19,148 nt of DNA, from positions 1 to 19,148 of the forward strand of contig JBBDYH010000109.1 of assembly GCA_040901795.1 (NCBI GenBank). Reading direction: 5' to 3'. Source of the DNA: JBBDYH01 sp040901795. GTDB lineage: Bacteria > Planctomycetota > Planctomycetia > Pirellulales > JALHPA01. Within the stretch, counting starts at the first letter, position 1; each line of letters opens with the position of its first letter. The notes beneath the pieces are model-generated. The model was not told the origin of the DNA and did no database searches. It saw only the letters and a program-made list of their open reading frames with translations. Both the position numbers and the translations under genes were made by a program. Positions 1-7,518 of this stretch are shown piece by piece.

Positions 1-303
1 GCTCGTGCGATATGTTTCATTCGCTACTCCAAACCGGTTTATCCCGGCGCTTTCCCAATCGACACGAATGAACCGTTGCCTGAACTAGCGTAGATCAGTG
101 CCGATTAGCGTTCCCATTCCTTTCAAAAACGGTTGGTCGTTTTTTACAATCGCCCCATTTGGCGCATCAACGCAAAACCATGCCAATTCCCGATTCGCCC
201 CAGCAGGGCGAAGGGATACGAGCGCTCGGCCGCAGGCGTTCACGAGGTTACGGAGTTCTTTATTCTAGCGCGCAATCTCATCCTACGCGCTAAGTGCATT
301 GAC
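1..303. other. Left edge without a recognisable gene
   Basis: No frame on either strand reads as a protein family I recognise. The longest plus-strand reading frame here overlaps the end of the glycosyltransferase-like gene antisense and looks like a shadow. The only structure seen is an inverted repeat (TAGCGCG at 266-272 with CGCGCTA at 286-292, 13-nt loop), just beyond the stop codon of the minus-strand gene. It could help end that transcript, but on the minus strand no run of T follows it, so it is not a canonical intrinsic terminator. Confidence 0.5.
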
Positions 304-1020
304 TTACGCTACATTGAAGTAAAACGTCTCGTAGCGCTCCTTGTCCTTGCCGGCGTCTTCCCAACTGTAGCCGTAGCTGCCATGGTGCCAGAGCCGAATC
401 GTGGTGTCGGCCATGATCGCAAAGCCGCATTGCCTGGCGCGCTCGCAAAAGGCGTAGTCCTCGGGTAAATACCATCCTGAGCTTGTCGAAGGGCCGGCCG
501 AATCTGAAATCACCATCGGCTGAAAAAAGGGAATTGTTTTCGCGCCGAAGCGCTGGTTGCAAGCGAGCAGCGCCAGGTGCTCTTGCATCTCGAAATACAC
601 CTGCCGCCGCACCAGCAGAAATCCAGCGCCCGCATAGAGCAGCTCGCTGAGTCCTCCTTCGGCGCCGAATACGAGGCGGCTGGTGCCCGGCAAGACATGG
701 CAGGCCAAGGCGCGCATCCGCTTGCGCGCATAGACGCCGCAGACGATCGGAAAGTCGTGCGAGCGCAAGCGATCGACCGCGGCCGCCTCGAACGAGATAT
801 CGGAGTCGATCCACAGAGTCTCTTCATAACCGTCGGCGAGCGCCTGCGCCGCCATTTCGTTGCGCGCTTGATCAATGGCGGCGTAACCGTACACGCGGCG
901 GACTGCATAGCCGCGCTGGGCCAATTCAACCAGCGCCGCTTCGCACGCCGGCTCGATCTGCGCGCCGACCGGTACAAGAACCACGCACTTTTCCGGGCTG
1001 TCGAAACTGGTAATGCTCAT
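304..1020 (-). CDS. GT-A-like glycosyltransferase (238 aa)
   Basis: Probable nucleotide-sugar glycosyltransferase of the GT-A fold, exact substrate unknown. The start at 1020 is chosen because GGAG lies 7 nt upstream; the open frame runs on to 1197 but without family character. Seen in the protein: an N-terminal beta strand CVVLVPVGA (12-20), an Asp-x-Asp metal/nucleotide motif in LWIDSDISF (69-77, DSD at 72-74), a central YAGAGFLLVRR (129-139), and a second acidic site PEDYAFCERA (186-195) followed by WHHGSYGYSW (211-220). This order fits GT-A enzymes, in which DxD and a later E-D pair hold the metal and acceptor. There is no signal peptide or membrane segment, so it is probably cytoplasmic. 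It is the last gene of the minus-strand run, 106 nt after the HAF gene. An intergenic-type repeat is embedded in frame at residues 176-182. Family assignment is fair; substrate is not assignable. Confidence 0.6.
   Translation of the reverse strand: MSITSFDSPEKCVVLVPVGAQIEPACEAALVELAQRGYAVRRVYGYAAIDQARNEMAAQALADGYEETLWIDSDISFEAAAVDRLRSHDFPIVCGVYARKRMRALACHVLPGTSRLVFGAEGGLSELLYAGAGFLLVRRQVYFEMQEHLALLACNQRFGAKTIPFFQPMVISDSAGPSTSSGWYLPEDYAFCERARQCGFAIMADTTIRLWHHGSYGYSWEDAGKDKERYETFYFNVA
476..493 (-). repeat. Short dispersed repeat inside a coding sequence
   Basis: On the plus strand the segment reads CCTGAGCTTGTCGAAGGG; the minus strand gives the familiar CTTCGACAAGCTCAGG. From memory this short element is dispersed between genes in many bacterial genomes. 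Here it lies inside the glycosyltransferase-like gene and is translated in frame as GPSTSSG between the strand QPMVISDS and the conserved WYLPEDYAF. Being an insertion is inferred from the repeat identity, not from an alignment. Confidence 0.5.
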
Positions 1021-1126
1021 CGTGCCACTCCGTGAATCAGCCGGAACACCTTCGCGCTCGGCTTTGATTACTTGTGCTCGATTCAGAAACCACGGGATAG
1101 CGCCGGGCGGCTGATGGGCGGCGCTG

Positions 1127-2320
1127 CTACTTGCCTCGAATGGACGGTATGGGCAATTGATGCCGCCGGTACAATGTAAGGAGCAAAAGGATCGCAATCG
1201 TAGCGAGGATCAACGTTGAGGGTTCGGGAATCGTTGCCACCCAGGCTTCCTCGCGGCCATTGTGGACTCCTCTTCCGGCCACGGTGAAACCATCTGACGA
1301 GACGCCTTGGGCTTCGATGAGGAGCCAACCGTCCAGGTTGTTGGCGCCGAATGAGACCAGCAGGTCCTCCAAATTCAACATGCCGGTTTGCCGAGTCCAA
1401 TAGAAGGCTTTGCGTCCGTCCTGGTTTTCACTCATTCCCACTATTACCGAGCCATCGGCGGAAACATCATAGGCCTCGCTAATGCGGCGACCTCCCGGAA
1501 GGTCTCCCAAGCCAATCATGCCGTCGCGCTCGGTCCAGCGAAAAGCTTCAGTATCGTTCAGGCTGAACTGATTAAAGCCCACCACTACAGCGCCGTCGGC
1601 TGACACTTTTCTCGCCCCGGATGTGACAGCTCCCGGAGGCCGGGGCAGTGCCACCATTCCCCCTGTCGGGGTCCACCGAAATCCTTGCGAGCCCAAAGGC
1701 GGCGAGGCAATAGTGCCTCCTACAACAACGCTGCCATCGGTCGACACGCTGGATGCACTGGACTCTCCTCCATCCAGCGATCCAATTCCCACCATTCCTG
1801 TCGCGGCTGTCCAGCGAAAGGCTTCTGGACCGTCGGCAGTAGTCCCGAAGCCGACAATGACACTGCCATTGGCAGAAACGTCAGTCGCCGAACTTCGAAA
1901 AACACCTCCAGGCAGGTCCCCCAAACCTTGGAAGGCCCCTCCGCCCGGCCATCGGAACGCTTGAAGACTTGGCGAGAGGTAACCGCCGACCACTACGGCG
2001 CCATCTGCGGATACGGCAACACTGTCCGAGGCAAGTCCCTCGTGAAGCATGCTCTCCGAAGATGTCCAACGAAATGCAGCAAACGTGGCTCCGGACAGTC
2101 TTACCTTACCAACGACAACAGATCCCTCCCCAGACACGTCGGTGGCTATGCTTTCTGTACCGCCGAAGACACCTAGTGGTGTGAATGTGGCTTGACCGTT
2201 CGACTGAGAAGCAAGCAAAAGCCAGCCCACTGTAACTGAAACGGCGCACCGGGACGTAGTGGCTTGAAACAACCGTGCAATCGTGCTGACGAACTTGGTA
2301 ACAGCAGTGCTGACAATCAT
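1127..2320 (-). CDS. HAF-repeat protein with PEP-CTERM sorting signal (397 aa)
   Basis: Predicted exported surface or matrix protein. Residues 1-43 form a long signal peptide (hydrophobic core near 26-37, likely cut after SNGQA). The body is about six HAF-type repeats of roughly 50 residues. Each has an A-F-R-W-T strand, a G-x-x-GLGDLPGG turn and a DVSADGSVIVG strand, the pattern of the 'probable extracellular repeat, HAF family'. The C-terminus carries a PEP-CTERM signal: IPEPSTLIL (364-372), a hydrophobic segment and a basic tail. In Gram-negative bacteria this tripartite tail is recognised by exosortase, which processes the protein at the envelope, usually together with exopolysaccharide production. 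The tail after the membrane segment is somewhat longer than usual. ATG at 2320 has GAGGAA 6 nt upstream. It follows the tail-fibre-like gene by 54 nt. The HAF domain's ligand is unknown. Confidence 0.85.
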   Translation of the reverse strand: MIVSTAVTKFVSTIARLFQATTSRCAVSVTVGWLLLASQSNGQATFTPLGVFGGTESIATDVSGEGSVVVGKVRLSGATFAAFRWTSSESMLHEGLASDSVAVSADGAVVVGGYLSPSLQAFRWPGGGAFQGLGDLPGGVFRSSATDVSANGSVIVGFGTTADGPEAFRWTAATGMVGIGSLDGGESSASSVSTDGSVVVGGTIASPPLGSQGFRWTPTGGMVALPRPPGAVTSGARKVSADGAVVVGFNQFSLNDTEAFRWTERDGMIGLGDLPGGRRISEAYDVSADGSVIVGMSENQDGRKAFYWTRQTGMLNLEDLLVSFGANNLDGWLLIEAQGVSSDGFTVAGRGVHNGREEAWVATIPEPSTLILATIAILLLLTLYRRHQLPIPSIRGK

Positions 2321-2374
2321 AAGAGTTTCCTCGTACTTTAGATTTGTTGAACGAACTACTGCTAGAAGGTTGTT

Positions 2375-4771
2375 TCAGTTCTGCACCAGGAAGTGAACCT
2401 TGACGGTGCCGTTAAACGCCGCGGTCGCGTGATTGTTGCGGATGAGAACCCAAAAGAAACCCGTTTGGGCAATGACCTCACTCACAGCGTAGTTCAATGA
2501 GGCGGTTTCGGTCCCCCTCTGGATCGCGGCGAGGACTCGGCTGCTGCTAGTGGTCAGTGCGTTGTTGACCTGCAGAGTATAGGTGTTGCCGGCGAGAGTA
2601 GTCAGTGATTTGGTCTCAACAACGCCGCTCTCTGCATTCAAGGTGATTACGTCGTCGTTGTCGCCATCGGACGCTGTCGTGACGTACCCGCCGTTGTTCC
2701 TGGCCAGAGCGCCGTTGGCCCAAACATATGGTTGCCCAGTGCCGGACAAGCCGTACACGTAATTGTCGGCAACCACGGCATTGGTGCTGGTGGTGATGAT
2801 CCCGTCCTTATTCGCGGCCAAACTGCGCACCTCGCAACCGATGACCTTTGGCGTTGTGCCGCTGACGCTAATGCCGCGAGTTGGGGTAGCGCCTAAATTG
2901 CCATCGACCTGGCAGTTGACGATCGAGCAGCCACCGACGCCCTTGATGCAAGCCTCTGCTGTGGTGTGCAAGGCAAAACAATGGACGTTCGTCGCCTGGC
3001 AAAAGAGGCCGGCAAGAGTTACATTGCCGCCTTCCTGCAAATAGATATCGCTCAACTTGCACGAAGATGCCTCAATGTGGATTTGCTGAGCGACTTGCGT
3101 TGAAGCCCCGATGAAGCTCAGGTTGGAGAATTGGCTATAGATGGCACTTGGCAATACGTGGAGCGACTTGGTCGTTTTTCCAGCGGCGGCGACAAACAAG
3201 CTGTTCACAATCCGTGAGTTCGCACCTGCCGACCCCTCCGCCTGCCCAATAATGACGTGCGTTGCTTTGTTGCGCCGGAACTCGCAATTGTCGGCGTGGA
3301 TCGTTCCTGCGGATGCGTCCACGAACGTTTGGTCCGGCGTGGTGGCATCATCGGCTTCAAAGCCCACGTGGTGTAAGTAGACCCCGCCGACTGGCACTCG
3401 AAGGTAAGGCGCCGCGAAGCTGATCTCCAACTCTGAATCCGAAATGAAGAAATAACCCTGGTTGGCCGTGGTCTGCAGGTCGATCATCGGCTTGCCTACT
3501 GCACCGCACAAGGAAACATCGATGCGCTGAATGTAGGTGTTGTTTGCCCATTCGCCGGCGTAGAACACTCGCCCGTTTAGGTTGTAGAATTCACAGTCGC
3601 GGACCAAAAAGTTCGCACCGTTGTCCAGGCGAATTGCCGAATGGATGGGCTTGGTCCGGGCAATGGCCAAGGGCTGCATGATCTTCAGACCAATCGCCCC
3701 GCCGCCGCCGGCAAAGTCAACGGGATCAAGTGGATCTGTCTTCACCCATCTGAACATTCCGTCGACAAGCTGAGCCGCAATCGGCGTGATGTACCCCTCC
3801 TCCGTGACGTTGTCGTTGTTCCAGCCTCCCATGTGCGAGACGAGCCAAATCGGATACTGACTCGAAATCGTTACCGTCGCTCCGATCCCATAGGTAAGGC
3901 TAGGTGGGAAGTACACAACGCCGCCAGTCAATGCAAGAGAATCCACCGCATCCTGCACAGGCTGCCAATCGTCAGAACCGTCCCCCTTGGCGCCGAAGTC
4001 TGTCACCATTGCAAAGTGGCTCAGTGTCAGTTCCTTCCGCAGCGATCCGCTGGTGATCCAGAGTTTGCTGCCGTCCCACTCGACGGCACCGGCTGAAGGC
4101 GACGTCAAGTTCGTGCCGGCGGTGAGCTTTAGCGGCGGAAGCGTCGCCGTGCCCGCGCCAAGCTGGAGTAGCGCCGCGGAGGACGCTGTGCCGACGCGGA
4201 GATTCCCGCTGTTCGATACTCCCAGATGCGTGGTGCTGCCGGCGCTATTCTGAACCACGAAAATGTCGCCGCTGTTGGAGGCCCGGACCAAGGTGCTGCC
4301 GCCCGAACCTGCGCCGGACGTGCCGCTGCCGCCGCTGCCCGGCTGAAGGATGATGTGTCCGGCGTTGCCGCCCGTGGAGCTAGCGGCTGCGTTGCCGCCG
4401 CCTGTCCCTGTTTTCAAAAGCAAATTCCCGGACACACCGGGCGCCGAGCCGCCGCTGGCAGCGCCGCCTGGCCCCGTGGTGAGCGTCACTGTGCCTGAGT
4501 TTCCGGCCGAGCCCGTCCCGCTGGAATTGGGCTGTCCGCTGCCGGTGTCGATCGTAACCGTGCCGCTGCCCGAAGACCCATCGCCGGCTGTGATGTTCCC
4601 GCTGCTGACTCTGAAGCTTCCATTCGTCTGGTCTTTGGTCTTGAGCGTGTTGGTTGCTTCGTCGAAGTAAAAGCCGTTGTTGTCTTGGGCCAAGACCGCG
4701 CCTGTGCCCACGAAGAGTACCGAACCTTGGGCAGCGCCGTTTCCGATCGGATCATTAATCGCCATTGTCAT
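2375..4771 (-). CDS. Phage tail-fibre-like pectate-lyase-3 beta-helix protein (798 aa)
   Basis: Large fibrous protein of phage tail-fibre/tailspike architecture. From the ATG at 4771: a short N-terminal part containing NNGFYFDEATNTLKT (about 32-46); a Gly/Ser-rich region (about 57-160) with repeated SGTVTIDTG / SGTVTLTTG strands; a module around GAGTATLPPLKLTAGTNL (205-222) followed by SAGAVEWDG, which I recognise from tail fibres; then a pectate-lyase-3 start TDFGAKGDGSDD (about 257-268) and a long right-handed beta-helix with repeated N/D-C turns, ending in a beta-rich cap to residue 798. Such helices bind or cleave polysaccharide. No catalytic residues are identifiable by eye, and there is no signal peptide. 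The open frame extends to a TTG at 4816; ATG at 4771 or 4765 is preferred, though no SD is clear. No capsid, terminase or baseplate genes are nearby, so it is an isolated fibre gene rather than an evident prophage. Confidence 0.7.
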   Translation of the reverse strand: MTMAINDPIGNGAAQGSVLFVGTGAVLAQDNNGFYFDEATNTLKTKDQTNGSFRVSSGNITAGDGSSGSGTVTIDTGSGQPNSSGTGSAGNSGTVTLTTGPGGAASGGSAPGVSGNLLLKTGTGGGNAAASSTGGNAGHIILQPGSGGSGTSGAGSGGSTLVRASNSGDIFVVQNSAGSTTHLGVSNSGNLRVGTASSAALLQLGAGTATLPPLKLTAGTNLTSPSAGAVEWDGSKLWITSGSLRKELTLSHFAMVTDFGAKGDGSDDWQPVQDAVDSLALTGGVVYFPPSLTYGIGATVTISSQYPIWLVSHMGGWNNDNVTEEGYITPIAAQLVDGMFRWVKTDPLDPVDFAGGGGAIGLKIMQPLAIARTKPIHSAIRLDNGANFLVRDCEFYNLNGRVFYAGEWANNTYIQRIDVSLCGAVGKPMIDLQTTANQGYFFISDSELEISFAAPYLRVPVGGVYLHHVGFEADDATTPDQTFVDASAGTIHADNCEFRRNKATHVIIGQAEGSAGANSRIVNSLFVAAAGKTTKSLHVLPSAIYSQFSNLSFIGASTQVAQQIHIEASSCKLSDIYLQEGGNVTLAGLFCQATNVHCFALHTTAEACIKGVGGCSIVNCQVDGNLGATPTRGISVSGTTPKVIGCEVRSLAANKDGIITTSTNAVVADNYVYGLSGTGQPYVWANGALARNNGGYVTTASDGDNDDVITLNAESGVVETKSLTTLAGNTYTLQVNNALTTSSSRVLAAIQRGTETASLNYAVSEVIAQTGFFWVLIRNNHATAAFNGTVKVHFLVQN

Positions 4772-4844
4772 GAGAGCACCATTCTTTACGTTAGTGTGGA
4801 CCTGAATTGATTGCAAACTTTTTGAGTGAGAACGATCGATTACG

Positions 4845-4868
4845 AGTTGCTCGCCGCGGCGAGCAACT
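4845..4868. repeat. 24-bp perfect palindrome
   Basis: The 24 bases from 4845 to 4868 are perfectly self-complementary (centre TCGCCGCGGCGA). They lie between the stop of the 60-aa fragment and the start of the tail-fibre-like gene. The same 12-base centre recurs in the palindrome at 6228-6243. It could form a strong hairpin in the RNA and attenuate transcription into the fibre gene, but no T-run follows on the minus strand, so this is only a suggestion. Confidence 0.6.
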
Positions 4869-4884
4869 GAGTTGTTAATTTGGG

Positions 4885-5067
4885 CTAGCTGTGCTGTTCG
4901 TCGTTCGGACCCCTCAGCGGTCCGTCATGGGGAAACTGCACATGACCCCCTTCCAGCGAATCAACGGCTTTCTGAAAGGCTGGCGCGTCGTCGGTCTTGC
5001 CGTCGCCGCGCGCATTGAACGGCGGTTCGGTGACATCGATGAACTGGTTTTGCTTGTTGCTTTCCAT
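4885..5067 (-). CDS. Truncated pectate-lyase-3 N-terminal fragment (60 aa)
   Basis: Short reading frame whose middle, FIDVTEPPFNARGDGKTDD (9-27) followed by APAFQKAVDSL (28-38), is a clear match by eye to the opening of pectate-lyase-3 / glycoside-hydrolase-28-like beta-helix proteins. It is the same motif the downstream 798-aa protein shows at TDFGAKGDGSDD and QDAVDSL. The frame stops after 60 residues, whereas such proteins normally run for several hundred, so this is probably what is left of a second beta-helix gene whose body was lost. It is not obviously dead, because AGGAGG lies 4 nt before the ATG at 5067. The open frame extends upstream to 5154, but that part is made of hairpin repeats and is not protein-like. 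It lies between the protease gene and the fibre gene on the same strand. Confidence 0.55.
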   Translation of the reverse strand: MESNKQNQFIDVTEPPFNARGDGKTDDAPAFQKAVDSLEGGHVQFPHDGPLRGPNDEQHS

Positions 5068-5078
5068 ATCGCCTCCTT

Positions 5079-5140
5079 CGCCGACGTATCGTCGGCGGCT
5101 AAACGTTTTATGTGCGCCGACGTGTGGTCGGCGGCTAAAC
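5079..5140. repeat. Tandem hairpin repeat, two 26-nt units
   Basis: Two copies of a 26-nt unit (5079-5104 and 5115-5140, two mismatches) are spaced 36 nt apart. Each holds an inverted repeat: CGCCGACG-TAT-CGTCGGCG in the first, and a 7-bp stem around GTGTG in the second, followed by GCTAAAC. They fill the gap between the protease stop and the SD of the 60-aa fragment. Short GC-rich hairpins followed by TAAA-type spacers are common between planctomycete genes (general knowledge). They may act as RNA processing or stability elements in the minus-strand transcript. Confidence 0.65.
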
Positions 5141-5184
5141 ATGTTCACGCGCATCGGGGGACTTACGTCGCCCCGCTCGCCTGT

Positions 5185-6192
5185 CTAACTCGGAACAAAT
5201 ACCAGCGTCCCCGGCACTCCATTGACCATGATCGGGCCGATCTCCAACTGCGACGCCACCGGCGGCGCGACCGGTTCATCGGCCAACAGCTTTTCCGCGT
5301 TGATCAAGCCATAGCCGTACTGCGGATCTCGACCGGTTGCTCCCGCATCCGTCGCTGTCGCGCGCAAGTGGTCGAGCAACTGCTGCTGGTTGTTCACCGG
5401 AGTGCGGCCGCCGACTTGCTTATGTTTCGCAAGCATCAGCGTCACCACACCGCTGACAAACGGTGTCGCCATGCTCGTGCCCGAGAGTTTGGCGTAGCCG
5501 CCGTTCAAAAACGTGGACAACACGTTCTCACCCGGCGCGCAGATATCAAGCTCTTCTCCCTGACTGGAAAACCGGGCCAGTTTGCCGTCTTTGTCCACTG
5601 CGCCCACGGCCACGGTCTCTTCCCACCGCGCGGGGTAATTCACGCTGTTCGGTCGGCCGTCGTTGCCCGCGGCGCAGACCACGAAGCGGTTGTTCTTTAG
5701 CGCCCGCTGGATGGCTTGATAAATCGCCTGGCTGGGATAGGGAGAGCCGAGACTCATCGAGATCAATTGCGCTCCTTCGTCCACCGCCCAGGCGATGCCT
5801 TCGGCTACGGAGTCGTCAGTCCCGCTGCCGTCGTCGCCCAGTACTTTGCCGATCAGTAGTCGGCACTCCGGTGCCACGCCGACGACGCCTTGTTCGTTCT
5901 TGCGGGCGCCAATCGTGCCGGCTACGTGAGTTCCATGTCCTTGCCGATCCACCACGCCAAACCGGCTGCGCGTGAAGTCCTTGGCCTTGTCGATCGCCTC
6001 CCGCACGTCCGGGTGGTCCAGCTCGATCCCCGTGTCGAGCACGGCCACCCGGACGCCCTCCCCTTTCGTGCGCTTCCACTGCTCAGGCACCTTGAAGAGG
6101 CTCAAGCCCCAATCCACCGTCTCGGCCAAGGCTACATACGTGGCCTCGACCTTGAACGGCGGCAGACGATAGATTGGTTCGGCGGGTTGCAC
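5185..6192 (-). CDS. Intracellular-type subtilisin-like serine protease (S8, 335 aa)
   Basis: Serine endopeptidase of the S8 subtilisin family. The full catalytic set is visible: Asp53 in VAVLDTGIELDHPDV (49-63), His86 in QGHGTHVAGTIGA (84-96), the oxyanion Asn177 in CAAGNDG, and Ser240 in LSGTSMATPFVSGV. The domain starts at about residue 45 and there is no signal peptide. The short N-terminal extension with RLPPFKVE (9-16) and the lead-in WKRTKGEGVRVAVLDTG resemble intracellular subtilisins, where an LIPY-type extension blocks the active site until it is removed. This suggests a cytoplasmic, self-activating protease. About 60 residues follow the Ser motif, ending LVFVPS. The start is GTG at 6192, decided by GAGAGGAGG 7 nt upstream. 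It follows the 138-aa gene by 61 nt and is probably co-transcribed with it. A substrate cannot be named; neighbouring fibre and surface genes make maturation of one of them conceivable. Confidence 0.9.
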   Translation of the reverse strand: MQPAEPIYRLPPFKVEATYVALAETVDWGLSLFKVPEQWKRTKGEGVRVAVLDTGIELDHPDVREAIDKAKDFTRSRFGVVDRQGHGTHVAGTIGARKNEQGVVGVAPECRLLIGKVLGDDGSGTDDSVAEGIAWAVDEGAQLISMSLGSPYPSQAIYQAIQRALKNNRFVVCAAGNDGRPNSVNYPARWEETVAVGAVDKDGKLARFSSQGEELDICAPGENVLSTFLNGGYAKLSGTSMATPFVSGVVTLMLAKHKQVGGRTPVNNQQQLLDHLRATATDAGATGRDPQYGYGLINAEKLLADEPVAPPVASQLEIGPIMVNGVPGTLVFVPS

Positions 6193-6227
6193 GTTGGGCC
6201 TCCTCTCAGCTCCATGGTGGGGCCGTC

Positions 6228-6243
6228 GGTCGCCGCGGCGACC
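6228..6243. repeat. 16-bp perfect palindrome
   Basis: GGTCGCCGCGGCGACC is a perfect palindrome in the 61-nt gap between the 138-aa gene and the protease gene. It shares the centre TCGCCGCGGCGA with the palindrome at 4845-4868, so the two look like members of one small repeat family within this gene cluster. Confidence 0.5.
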
Positions 6244-6253
6244 TTATCCCACC

Positions 6254-6670
6254 CTACGGGTTAGCTCCGCCCCGTATAATGCGAATCAGGTTGATGATCT
6301 GGACCACGATCGGCAGCCAGCTCAAAAAGTTCTGCGGCTCGATGACCGTCGTGCTGCCGTCGGCGAACGATGCGCGCAGCTTGCCGTCTCCTGTTTCCGC
6401 TCCTGCCGCGCCGAGCAGGAAGCGCACGATCCCCAGTACGATCTGAAAGACGTTTACATTCGCCAGGATCTGCCCCAGGCGGTCGGTCAGCTCGCCGCTC
6501 ACGCCCAACAGCTCCGCGAAATGGAGAACCAATTCGATCGTCTGCCGCAAACCATCCGGCGAGGTGATCGGTTCTCGAATTTGCCGAATCCGCCCGATAA
6601 TTTCGAGTGCATCGCGCATCGGGCCGAGCTGCTCGAACTTCAACTCGAGAGTGTTGGGGGCTGCAGCCAT
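6254..6670 (-). CDS. Unknown protein with two hydrophobic stretches (138 aa)
   Basis: I do not recognise this family. The N-terminal half (about 10-70) is probably helical, with phrases such as LGPMRDALEIIGRIRQIREP and LRQTIELVLHFAELLGVSGE. Two hydrophobic stretches follow, VFQIVLGIVRFLLGAAG (74-90) and LSWLPIVVQIINLIRII (116-132), separated by a polar beta-like piece KLRASFADGSTTVIEP (97-112). It could be a small membrane-associated protein with a hairpin of two segments, or a helical bundle. The start at 6670 is set by AAGGAG 6 nt upstream of the ATG; a further in-frame start at 6691 lacks such support. It is the first gene of the minus-strand run and sits 61 nt ahead of the subtilisin gene, so it may act as that protease's partner, inhibitor or membrane anchor. 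That is inference from position only. Confidence 0.6.
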   Translation of the reverse strand: MAAAPNTLELKFEQLGPMRDALEIIGRIRQIREPITSPDGLRQTIELVLHFAELLGVSGELTDRLGQILANVNVFQIVLGIVRFLLGAAGAETGDGKLRASFADGSTTVIEPQNFLSWLPIVVQIINLIRIIRGGANP

Positions 6671-6914
6671 CGATTGCTCCTTCGCGATCAATAATCGCTG
6701 TCCGTTGAATCGCTCTATTAGGTTCTATCCCGCAACCCAGGCATTTTTTCCGCGCTTTGTAAGCGGCGAGCGGCCGGCGATCCTGAGAGAAGGGGGCCCT
6801 GAGCGTGAGCTGCGCCGGTTAATCGAATAGAGCAAAGAAGGGCCGATGCCCACGGGTCTGGACGAATCCGCTACGGCCGGCGTTGTTTTTTTTGGGCGTG
6901 GCACAGAAAGCCTC

Positions 6915-6944
6915 TTGACAGGCGCGCCACATACATACTATACA
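6915..6944 (+). promoter_or_regulatory. Sigma-70-type promoter with no nearby gene
   Basis: TTGACA (6915-6920, perfect -35) is followed after 18 nt by TATACA (6939-6944). Transcription would begin near 6951 and run right into sequence with no coding potential for about 670 nt. No gene start lies close, so it either gives a long leader to the SEC-C/TPR gene or makes a non-coding RNA. Confidence 0.5.
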
Positions 6945-7518
6945 TGCGATCATAACCGCTCCGCACGTGCGACGGCGGACATTTCCGCTGCTTTGCGATT
7001 TAGGAAAACTCAACTCCATCGCGAGACTCCAGACCTCGACTTATTCACCGTCACACATATGCACCGCATTAGTTCCCTCGAGCAGGCCCTGCCACGAACA
7101 AACAGACTGCACAAAACACGGCGTTTTAGCGCGCCAGCCCCTTTCTATCCTGCGCCGATCGCGCCGATTTGTGCGCCTATTTGGCTCGGTTTGTTCCACC
7201 TCGTCTCAAACTGTTCCTGTTTTCCGGTGCCAGATGCGCCTCGCCCCGCACAAACTTGCTCGCGAAAGTTCTCGCCACCGCGGTTTTCCCGGGAGAAAAA
7301 ATAAACCCGTCCCAAAAACCGCCAGTTTAGCGGCCCACCCCTCGCGGTTGGTTCGATCCGCGCCTCCGCCGAGCGAACAAACGCGCGCTGGCGCCATCCA
7401 GCCGGTGGGACAGGCTGGCAGGAGTCTTCGCGCAATACCGGCCGTTGCAGCCGCGCGGCGCGGTGCGGTAGGATGAGCGGCTTATTCGATGGGCAGCCTC
7501 GAAAAGCCAGAATTCCAG

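Noticed and set aside
4891..5700. 269-codon open frame on the plus strand
   Set aside because: It is antisense to the subtilisin gene and the beta-helix fragment, both of which have clear motifs; the product is Arg/His-rich and unlike any family.
2375..6670. Complete prophage
   Set aside because: Apart from the fibre-like protein there is no integrase, terminase, capsid, portal, baseplate or lysis gene in the window.
6871..6893. Possible intrinsic terminator with eight T
   Set aside because: The GC-rich part before the T-run forms only a short GCCGGC-type palindrome with no loop, and no plus-strand gene lies upstream.
6846..7304. 152-codon plus-strand open frame after the orphan promoter
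   Set aside because: No domain, SD or protein-like pattern; rich in Pro, Arg and Ser without order. Kept only as part of the gene-free region.
7345..7375. GGTTCGATCC resembling a tRNA T-loop
   Set aside because: The flanking bases do not pair into a T-stem, and no acceptor or anticodon arms are found around it.
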